A DNA stretch of 6,947 nt from Candidatus Onthomorpha intestinigallinarum (GTDB lineage Bacteria > Bacteroidota > Bacteroidia > Bacteroidales > P3): positions 1-6,947 of the forward strand of contig DXGG01000101.1 in assembly GCA_019114015.1 (NCBI GenBank), written 5' to 3'. The notes beneath the pieces were generated by a model that did no database searches, had not been told where the DNA came from, and was given only the letters and a program-made list of their open reading frames with translations. A program made the position numbers and the translations under genes. This document shows positions 1 through 6,027 of this stretch, piece by piece; the stretch's first letter is position 1, and the number at the start of each line of letters is the position of its first letter.

Positions 1-4
1 GTAT

Positions 5-454
5 ATGGAAGTATTGGATTATGACGACGAGTATTTCATGTCCATGGCTTTGGAGGAGGCGCGTTTTGCCGGTCTTGAGGGCGAAATACCGGTAGGAGCA
101 GTTGTTGTGTGCGGCAACAGGATAATAGCCAGGACTCACAATCTGACACAAAGACTCAATGACCCTACGGCTCATGCCGAAATGCAGGCCATAACCTGTG
201 CCACCGAGTTTCTCGGAGGCAAATATCTGACGGACTGCACTATGTATGTGACCTTGGAACCCTGTGTGATGTGTGCCGGAGCCTTGTTCTGGTCGCAGAT
301 AGGCAAGGTGGTTTATGGGGCAAAGGACGAAAAGAGGGGAGCCTCGCTTGTGGGCAGGAATCTGTATCACCCTAAAACGCAAATAGTTTCGGGCGTAAAA
401 GAAAAGGAATGCTCGGAAATAATAAAGGCCTTTTTCAAGGAAAGGAGGAAATAG
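5..454 (+). CDS. tadA: tRNA-specific adenosine deaminase TadA
   Basis: A 149-residue cytidine/deoxycytidylate deaminase-fold protein. By family knowledge, TadA converts adenosine-34 of tRNA-Arg(ACG) to inosine in the cytoplasm, allowing wobble decoding of CGN codons. Visible zinc and catalytic residues are the HAE motif (H57, E59) and PCVMC (C87, C90). These numbers coincide with those of E. coli TadA, which supports the ATG at base 5 as start. Further family marks are EIPVGAVVV (27-35), NDPTAHAE (52-59) and VTLEPCVMCAGAL (82-94). The C-terminus is basic (FKERRK), as is usual for tRNA binding. The length is normal, slightly shorter than E. coli. Only four bases precede the start, so its promoter and ribosome site cannot be judged and an upstream start cannot be fully excluded. 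The stop lies 3 bp before the rel gene, implying one transcript. A guanine or cytosine deaminase is the alternative, but TadA fits best. Confidence 0.93.
   Translation: MEVLDYDDEYFMSMALEEARFAGLEGEIPVGAVVVCGNRIIARTHNLTQRLNDPTAHAEMQAITCATEFLGGKYLTDCTMYVTLEPCVMCAGALFWSQIGKVVYGAKDEKRGASLVGRNLYHPKTQIVSGVKEKECSEIIKAFFKERRK
443..448 (+). promoter_or_regulatory. Possible Shine-Dalgarno site for rel/spoT
   Basis: AGGAGG lies inside the last codons of tadA, with 9 bases between it and the ATG at 458. It matches the anti-Shine-Dalgarno core perfectly, but it also simply encodes the Glu-Arg-Arg end of TadA. Bacteroidetes generally make little use of such sites, so its function is uncertain. Its position does agree with the ATG at 458 as the rel start. 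Confidence 0.4.
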
Positions 455-457
455 AAC

Positions 458-2686
458 ATGTATATTATAGACCCTGAGGCCGAAAGGTCCGAGATATTGA
501 GAAGATACAAACACATAATCACTGTGGTTTCTTCAACGGCCAAAAAGGAGGAGAAACGTCAGATAAGGAAAGCATTTACCGTGGCGATGAATGCGCATTA
601 CGGAGTGAGACGTAAAACGGGCGAACCCTATATATATCACCCTTTGGAGGTTGCAAGGATTGCCTCGGAGGACCTCGGATTGGGACCGACGGCCGTTGTC
701 TGTGCCTTGTTGCACGATGTGGTGGAGGATACCGAGTACACAATAGAGGACATTGAAAACATATTTGACTCCAAGGTTGCACAGATAATAGATGGACTGA
801 CCAAGATAGAGGGTGTGTTTGACTATGCGACCAATTCCATACAGTCGGAAAATTTCAAGAAGTTGCTGACGGCCATGGGTGACGATGTGAGGGTCATATT
901 GCTAAAATTGTGTGACCGTCTGCACAATATGCGTACATTGGATTCAATGCCGGAGCACAAACAACTGAAAATAGCTTCCGAGACCCAGCAACTGTATGTT
1001 CCTTTGGCGCATCGTCTCGGACTGTACAAGATAAAGAGCGAACTGGAGGACCTTGCAACGAAGTATCTTAATCCTAAAGGGTATCAGGACATATCTTCTA
1101 GACTTAAGGATACTGAAAAGGAAAGGAACGATTTTATCAAGGCGTTTGCCGAACCGATAAAACGACAGTTGGAAGAAAGGGGGTACAGGTTCACCCTGTC
1201 GGGTCGGGTCAAGTCCATAACCTCCATATTGAACAAGATAGAGAAAAAGGCTGTGAGGTTTGAGGAGATATACGATATCTTTGCCATAAGGATAATACTT
1301 GATGTCGGTCCGGAGGTAGAGAAAGAGGCTTGTTTCTCGGTTTATTCCATCATAAGTTCCATGTACCAGCAGCGCAGGGACCGTTTCAGGGACTGGCTGA
1401 CCAATCCCAAGAGCAACGGTTACGAGGCATTGCACTGCACGGTTATGAGCAATCAGGGCAAATGGGTGGAAGTGCAGATACGCAGTACGAGGATGGATGA
1501 GATAGCAGAGAAAGGTCTGGCGGCACATTACAAATACAAGGAGGTGGAAGAGGGTGAACTGGATGACAGTCTGGATTCATGGCTTTCGCAGGTCAGGGAA
1601 CTGTTGGACAACGATGCGTCCAATGCCGTTGACTTTGTGAACGACTTCAAGTTGAATGCGGTTACCGACCAGATTACGGTATTTACTCCAAAGGGTAAGG
1701 CAATCAATCTTCCGGTCGGTGCAACCGTATTGGATTTTGCCTATAATGTGCATACCGAACTTGGCAACAGATGTATGGGAGCCAAGGTGAACTACAAGGT
1801 TGTTCCTATTGACTATAAACTTAGGGCAAGCGACCAGGTTGAGATCATAACCTCCAAGATAGTTAAACCGAAGCAGGAATGGCTGTCTTTCGTAAAGAGT
1901 TCAAAGGCGTCGGCCGAGATAAAGAATTATCTTAAGGATTATCGCAAGGGATTTCAGGCTTCGGGGATTGAGAAGTTGCAGGGCTTGTTCAAATCGTATA
2001 ACATAGAGTACAACGAGAACAATGTGGAGAGATTGAGACACTTTGTGAACATAAACAATCAGATAGACTTTTTTTACAGTGTTTACGAAGAGAAAGTGTC
2101 CGAGGCGGATGTAAGACGATGTTTTGAGAAGTCATCCAAAAGCTCCATGTGGATGTTTCTGCGCAATCCGTTTACGCCAAAGAAAAAGGGTAAGGAGGAG
2201 AAGACGCTTAAACAGGAAATACTTGAGCAGGCCAGACACAATCCTGAAAATGTACTTATAGGCAAGGATGCCGAAAATCTGCCTTATATTACCGCCAAAT
2301 GCTGCAATCCTTTGCCCGGAGATGACATAATAGGGCTGATAAGGGAGGATTGCATAGAGGTTCACCGTACGAACTGCAAGCATGCGGTGGATGAAATGAG
2401 CAAGTTCGGCAACCGTATCGTTAAGGCCAAGTGGAGGGAAAACGAGAAGATTACTTTTTTGGCAGGCATAAAGATGATAGGCATAGACCGAAGGGGATTG
2501 TTGCACGATTTGACCAGGGTGATTTCCGAGGCATGGAATATCAACATAAGAGGTTTGGTTATGGAGAGCAGTGAGGGGGTTTTTGAGGGCAGGATGATGG
2601 TTTATATTTCGGATGCGGAGCATCTGAACCGTCTTATTGAAAACATCAGGAAGGTTGACGGTATAGAAAAGGTCTTCAGAGTGTAA
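458..2686 (+). CDS. Bifunctional (p)ppGpp synthetase/hydrolase, Rel/SpoT family
   Basis: A 742-residue long RSH protein that makes and degrades the stringent-response alarmone (p)ppGpp in the cytoplasm. An HD hydrolase domain (about 35-190) keeps all expected metal and catalytic residues: H61, H86-D87, E90-D91 (LLHDVVEDT) and D153 (CDRLHN). The synthetase domain (about 245-360) keeps GRVKS (249-253), D273 in YDIFAIR, NGYEALH (320-326) with Y322 for guanine stacking, and E338 in EVQIR. The loop usually RXKD in Rel/SpoT and EXDD in RelA reads RFRD (309-312), so it is the basic, bifunctional type. A TGS domain follows (about 404-466), then a helical region, a zinc-finger-like segment with C615-C616, C640 and H642, and a C-terminal ACT domain (about 665-742). 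The length is normal for the family and nothing is broken. It begins 3 bp after tadA and probably shares its transcript. Whether it is the organism's SpoT-like or Rel-like copy cannot be decided, so no symbol is given. Confidence 0.96.
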   Translation: MYIIDPEAERSEILRRYKHIITVVSSTAKKEEKRQIRKAFTVAMNAHYGVRRKTGEPYIYHPLEVARIASEDLGLGPTAVVCALLHDVVEDTEYTIEDIENIFDSKVAQIIDGLTKIEGVFDYATNSIQSENFKKLLTAMGDDVRVILLKLCDRLHNMRTLDSMPEHKQLKIASETQQLYVPLAHRLGLYKIKSELEDLATKYLNPKGYQDISSRLKDTEKERNDFIKAFAEPIKRQLEERGYRFTLSGRVKSITSILNKIEKKAVRFEEIYDIFAIRIILDVGPEVEKEACFSVYSIISSMYQQRRDRFRDWLTNPKSNGYEALHCTVMSNQGKWVEVQIRSTRMDEIAEKGLAAHYKYKEVEEGELDDSLDSWLSQVRELLDNDASNAVDFVNDFKLNAVTDQITVFTPKGKAINLPVGATVLDFAYNVHTELGNRCMGAKVNYKVVPIDYKLRASDQVEIITSKIVKPKQEWLSFVKSSKASAEIKNYLKDYRKGFQASGIEKLQGLFKSYNIEYNENNVERLRHFVNINNQIDFFYSVYEEKVSEADVRRCFEKSSKSSMWMFLRNPFTPKKKGKEEKTLKQEILEQARHNPENVLIGKDAENLPYITAKCCNPLPGDDIIGLIREDCIEVHRTNCKHAVDEMSKFGNRIVKAKWRENEKITFLAGIKMIGIDRRGLLHDLTRVISEAWNINIRGLVMESSEGVFEGRMMVYISDAEHLNRLIENIRKVDGIEKVFRV

Positions 2687-2690
2687 ACCC

Positions 2691-3338
2691 TTAAGGCATA
2701 TTGGAAGACAGGAAGGCCAGGGACACTTTCGTGTTTTTGGCTTTCTTTATTACTTTCAACAGGTTGTTTATCGTTGCGGATGTGGTTATCACATCGTCCA
2801 CAATGAGTATGTGCTTGTTTGCAATAAGGGACAGATCTTTTGCCGAAAATATGCCATCCACATTGTCCCAACGGTTGTCGCTTTCCACTTGAGGATTGTT
2901 GTTTACATGTCTTCTGATGGCATTTGTCACAAGCGGTTTCCCCGTTTGTTTGGACAATATTCTGCCGAGGTATTCGCTTTGGTTGAATCCTCTTTTCAGC
3001 AGTTTCCTCCAATGCAGTGGAACGGGGACAATGGCATCTATGTCTTTCATCCACTCCATTGATTCAAGGTGTCTGGCCCACATTCCGCCCAGTGTTCTGC
3101 CGCTGTAAATGTTTTGTCGGTATTTGAAGTTTATTATTGCTTCCTTGCATTTGTTATAGTTGAGGAATATGTCAAGGTGTTCGTAAGGCATTTCAGTTAT
3201 CAGATAGTCATACTTTTCAATGAGTGAATTGTTGTATCGTTGTCCGACCATGCATGGCAGACACAGGTCCTTTTCTCCGCTTGCCAGCACTCTGCCGCAA
3301 AAAAGACACCGTCTCGGGAAAAGAAGCTCGAGCAACAT
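2691..3338 (-). CDS. comF: ComF/ComFC family protein (phosphoribosyltransferase fold)
   Basis: A 215-residue ComFC-type protein. Family members are cytoplasmic and needed for DNA uptake in competent bacteria; some are linked to DNA processing in non-competent species, and the reaction is unclear. The N-terminus carries a small zinc ribbon with two CxxC pairs (C11/C14 and C26/C29). A middle motif, IVPVPLHWRKLLKRGFNQ (103-120), is typical of the family. The PRPP-binding loop ILIVDDVITTSAT (177-189) contains the acidic pair D181-D182; the more common form is DDVxTTGAT, so Ser replaces Gly here. Start ATG is at 3338-3336, right before the LFPRRCLFCG opening expected for the family. It lies 53 bp downstream of nhaD copy 1 on the same strand. 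That gap shows no clear terminator or TAnnTTTG promoter, so read-through from nhaD is plausible. Its stop is 4 bp from the rel stop on the other strand. Confidence 0.9.
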   Translation of the reverse strand: MLLELLFPRRCLFCGRVLASGEKDLCLPCMVGQRYNNSLIEKYDYLITEMPYEHLDIFLNYNKCKEAIINFKYRQNIYSGRTLGGMWARHLESMEWMKDIDAIVPVPLHWRKLLKRGFNQSEYLGRILSKQTGKPLVTNAIRRHVNNNPQVESDNRWDNVDGIFSAKDLSLIANKHILIVDDVITTSATINNLLKVIKKAKNTKVSLAFLSSNMP

Positions 3339-3391
3339 GTTTTGGCAATGAAAGTATTTCTTGTCTTACTGAATGATTAAGAACGTTTTGT

Positions 3392-4311
3392 TTAGGTGTG
3401 AAGTATGAATGATGACATAAGATAGAACACACCGGCACCGGCAAGGTATCCGAGCAAAGCCCAAAGCGTTATCTTTTTCAAGTACCAGATGAAGTCTATT
3501 TTCTCCATTCCCATAATTGCGACACCTGCGGCAGAACCGATGATTAACAGGCTGCCTCCCGTACCTGCACAGTATGCAAGACCTTCCCAGAAAGCACCGT
3601 CAACAGCAAAATGACCTACGGCTTCTATCGGGTACATGCCCATGGCGGCCGCAACCAGAGGAACGTTGTCTATGATGGAAGAAAGAACTCCTATAATCAG
3701 ATTTATCACATATACGTTGCCCAGTTTGTCCAAGGATTCGGCTAACAGTTTCAGATGTCCGGCCTCGTTCAGACAGCTTACGGCCATAAGTATTCCGAGG
3801 AAGAAGAGAACGGAAGGGGTGTCTACTCTTTGTATTATTGAGGTTACGTTCAGGCGTGAATATATTTCAGGCCTGTTCTTGTGCATTATTTCGGTTGTAA
3901 CCCACAAAATACCCAAGCCCAGAAGGATGCCCAGATAAGGAGGAAGATGTGTAATGGTTTTGAATACCGGTACGAACAACAACAGACCTACTCCCATGCA
4001 GAGTATAATCTTGCTTTGTTTCTTTGAAATGCTTGAAACGGCAGCCTCGTCGTTTTGCTTTGGCCTTTCAACGTTTCCTTTCATTGTGAAACTGATGATT
4101 GCAAGCGGAACGAGCATTGATACCAATGCGGGCAGGAATGTTTCCAATATTATCTTTCCTGCGGTTATGTTGCCTTTTATCCAAAGCATTATGGTAGTCA
4201 CATCACCTATAGGAGACCATGCGCCACCAGCATTTGCCGCCAAGATGACCATACCGCAGAAGAACCAGCGTGTCTTCTGGTCCTGAATCAGTTTTCTCAA
4301 CAATGCGCATA
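3392..4311 (-). repeat. Direct repeat unit A (3' part of nhaD copy 1)
   Basis: This stretch aligns without gaps, at a constant offset of 2636 bases, to 6028-6947. In the counted stretch 3541-3780 there are 19 mismatches in 240 bases (about 92% identity), and several blocks are perfect, for example 58 bp at 3459-3516. Similarity fades just past the stop codon at 3392. The true repeat presumably extends upstream to at least the nhaD start at 4678, but the partner sequence is outside the window. Confidence 0.93.
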
Positions 4312-4678
4312 TTACTATGGCCGTTGTAAGATTGTCCAAAACGGCAGACATGAAGAAAGTAAGAATACTTATAATCCATAGCAGTTTTTTCTTGTTTGTA
4401 GTTGTTATCCTGTCCGTTATTATGGAGAATCCGTCGTGTCTGTCTACAATCTCCACTATGGTCATAGCACCCAAAAGGAAGAAAAGAATTTCAGCCGTTT
4501 CACCCAAATGACCTATAAGACTTTCGTGGTCAAATCCCGGTCCCATTAGTGCATATACTGCCCAGATGACAGCTGCAAGCAATAAGGCCGTTGCAGACTT
4601 GTTTATTTTCAATGGATGTTCCAGGGCTATCATGGCATAGCCTACGATAAAGATAATAATCATCAAACCGAAATACAT
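3392..4678 (-). CDS. nhaD: NhaD-type Na+/H+ antiporter, copy 1 (complete)
   Basis: A 428-residue inner-membrane protein of the ion transporter (IT) superfamily, NhaD type. The family exchanges cytoplasmic Na+ or Li+ for external H+ and supports salt and alkali tolerance. About 11-12 hydrophobic segments are visible. Family signatures are the opening MIALEHPLKINKSATALL (16-33), AEILFFLLGAMTIVE (62-76), MSAVLDNLTTAIV (110-122) with D115-N116, ANAGGAWSPIGDVTT (148-162), and the inverted-repeat counterpart SSIIDNVPLVAAAMG (333-347) with D337-N338, then GTGGSLLIIGSAAG (372-385). The polar conserved D, N, T and S residues in these two hairpins are the likely ion site. A hydrophilic loop (about 199-221) sits between the halves. 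The start is supported by the conserved opening; the upstream leader is purine-rich without a Shine-Dalgarno site. It follows the hydrolase by 76 bp and precedes comF by 53 bp. A near-identical second copy lies upstream. Ion specificity is inferred from family only. Confidence 0.93.
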   Translation of the reverse strand: MYFGLMIIIFIVGYAMIALEHPLKINKSATALLLAAVIWAVYALMGPGFDHESLIGHLGETAEILFFLLGAMTIVEIVDRHDGFSIITDRITTTNKKKLLWIISILTFFMSAVLDNLTTAIVICALLRKLIQDQKTRWFFCGMVILAANAGGAWSPIGDVTTIMLWIKGNITAGKIILETFLPALVSMLVPLAIISFTMKGNVERPKQNDEAAVSSISKKQSKIILCMGVGLLLFVPVFKTITHLPPYLGILLGLGILWVTTEIMHKNRPEIYSRLNVTSIIQRVDTPSVLFFLGILMAVSCLNEAGHLKLLAESLDKLGNVYVINLIIGVLSSIIDNVPLVAAAMGMYPIEAVGHFAVDGAFWEGLAYCAGTGGSLLIIGSAAGVAIMGMEKIDFIWYLKKITLWALLGYLAGAGVFYLMSSFILHT

Positions 4679-4754
4679 AATCTTCTGTTTTTAGTGTTTA
4701 TAAATAATTTCCTTTTTCTTCTTGTTTATTTCTGTACTGTATGCCGACGATTTT
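4679..4754 (-). other. Intergenic leader between hydrolase and nhaD copy 1
   Basis: Read on the minus strand, this 76-bp gap is rich in A and purines and ends in a run such as TTATTTATAAAC about 15-25 bases before the nhaD ATG. It has no Shine-Dalgarno site, no hairpin followed by a T-run, and no match to the Bacteroides TAnnTTTG / TTTG promoter pattern that I can find. It could hold a weak or non-canonical promoter for nhaD copy 1, or be plain spacer in one operon. Confidence 0.35.
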
Positions 4755-6020
4755 TCAGTTGGTTTGTTCAAGTATGAATTGTGTAATTATATCCAATACC
4801 TTTGGCGATATTGTCTGTTCTATCGTATAGTATTCATCGACAAGGCCAGTATCGCATTGCTGGAAAAGATGGTTAAGACCTTCCAGCTCCATGACGGAAT
4901 ATTTTTTGTTTCCGGCTTTTTTCAGTGCTTTTTCTATTGCCGGCAGGTTTTGTTTGGACAATACCTGCAAATCCTTAGTACCGTTCAGTGCCAATACCGG
5001 AATGGTCAGTCTGCTGAGGTAAGGCTGCGGATCCAAGTCGAGGAAACAGCTCATCCAAGGGGTGTTCATCGATTCATGACTTCTGTTTTTCAGCATTTCC
5101 AACTGTTTCTCTATATCATCCTGAGAGTAATTCATTTCGGACAATATGGCCTTGTTCTGTTCAATCAGTACATCCATCCCTTTCACTCCCGGTCCGGCAA
5201 GAAGAACAATGAATGCTATGTCCTTCCTTTCCGAGGCTACGATAGGGGCAATCAACCCTCCTTCGCTGTGACCTATAAGGCCTATCATTGCAGTGTCTAT
5301 GTTCGGATGCGTTTTCAGAAACTCCACGGCCGACATTACATCCTGTGCATAGTCGAGAGTCGTTGCGTTGAACAATGCCGTATCCTTTGAACCGTAGCCT
5401 CTGTCGTCGTATCTCAAGACGGCTATGCCTTTTTTTGCCAAATGGTCGGCAATGACTGCAAAAGGTTTGTGTCGGAATATTTCTTCATCCCTGTTTTGCA
5501 GTCCCGACCCCGTTATCATTATGCATACTGGGTATCGTTTGCTTTTGTCAGGATAGGTAAGCGTTCCGTTGAAGGTGTAGTTTACTCCCGGAGTTCTGAA
5601 AGAGACTTCCTCTTGTATATAGCTTACATTGCTGTCGGGTGTTTGCGGTCTGTTTACTTGTTGCAACCGATTTACTTTTACAAATGTCAATGGCATACGG
5701 AGCAGTCCCTGATTGAACATGCCGTTTACGCTGTCACGACTTTCGGACAATGCTCCTCTGAATACCACGCCCAGATTACGTACCGAGAAAAGCAGGGAAT
5801 CGTTTCTCCATCTTATCTTCGAACAGTTGAATCGTTCTTCCGTCTGTGCAGGAGAGCCTAATATGCCGGTGGTGTCTTCGGCATGGATTATTTCCAAAGT
5901 AAGGGGCAAAGATGCAACACCGGTGTTCAGTTCCGCCTCCCAGTATTCCCTGTTTTGGGCAAGGCAGGGAATACTGAAAAGACAAAAAAGAACAACGAAG
6001 AATCGTTTGTTTGATTTCAT
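4755..6020 (-). CDS. Exported alpha/beta hydrolase (serine esterase-like)
   Basis: A 421-residue protein with a signal peptide: basic MKSNKR, a hydrophobic core (7-20) and a likely cleavage after CLA near residue 21, so it should act in the periplasm or beyond. Residues about 25-118 form a beta-rich N-terminal domain seen in this Bacteroidetes hydrolase family (SPAQTEERF 56-64, MFNQGLLRMPLTF 101-113). The catalytic alpha/beta hydrolase domain spans about 138-421. It shows the oxyanion-region motif MITGSGLQNRDE (168-179), LRYDDRGYG (202-210), the nucleophile elbow GHSEGG (250-255) with Ser252, the acid candidate Asp350 in LNGTKDLQV (345-353), and His384 in GLNHLF (381-386). The triad thus looks complete. 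The substrate is unknown; family members hydrolyse acyl esters or related bonds. The gene begins 7 bp after nhaD copy 2 without a Shine-Dalgarno site, so the two are probably co-transcribed. A prolyl-oligopeptidase-like peptidase role is less likely but cannot be excluded. Confidence 0.88.
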   Translation of the reverse strand: MKSNKRFFVVLFCLFSIPCLAQNREYWEAELNTGVASLPLTLEIIHAEDTTGILGSPAQTEERFNCSKIRWRNDSLLFSVRNLGVVFRGALSESRDSVNGMFNQGLLRMPLTFVKVNRLQQVNRPQTPDSNVSYIQEEVSFRTPGVNYTFNGTLTYPDKSKRYPVCIMITGSGLQNRDEEIFRHKPFAVIADHLAKKGIAVLRYDDRGYGSKDTALFNATTLDYAQDVMSAVEFLKTHPNIDTAMIGLIGHSEGGLIAPIVASERKDIAFIVLLAGPGVKGMDVLIEQNKAILSEMNYSQDDIEKQLEMLKNRSHESMNTPWMSCFLDLDPQPYLSRLTIPVLALNGTKDLQVLSKQNLPAIEKALKKAGNKKYSVMELEGLNHLFQQCDTGLVDEYYTIEQTISPKVLDIITQFILEQTN

Positions 6021-6027
6021 GAAATTT

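Noticed and set aside
944..1528. 194-codon open frame on the minus strand
   Set aside because: It is antisense to the conserved catalytic domains of rel/spoT, has no recognisable domain and no plausible start context.
2689..2696. CCTTAAGG palindrome at the rel/comF junction as a terminator
   Set aside because: It is only 8 bp with no loop and no T-run on either side; likely chance.
2132..3054. Two overlapping minus-strand frames across the rel end and comF
   Set aside because: One is antisense to rel, the other overlaps comF in a different frame; comF and rel have clear family motifs, and these have none.
4722..5390. 222-codon open frame on the plus strand
   Set aside because: It lies antisense within the hydrolase gene and its leader. 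Its translation is rich in Cys, Phe, Tyr and His without any recognisable motif, as expected of a shadow frame.
5961..5966. Lipoprotein signal at Cys19 of the hydrolase
   Set aside because: The residues before the Cys are S-I-P, not a lipobox. The CLA-Q context near residue 21 fits ordinary signal peptidase cleavage better.
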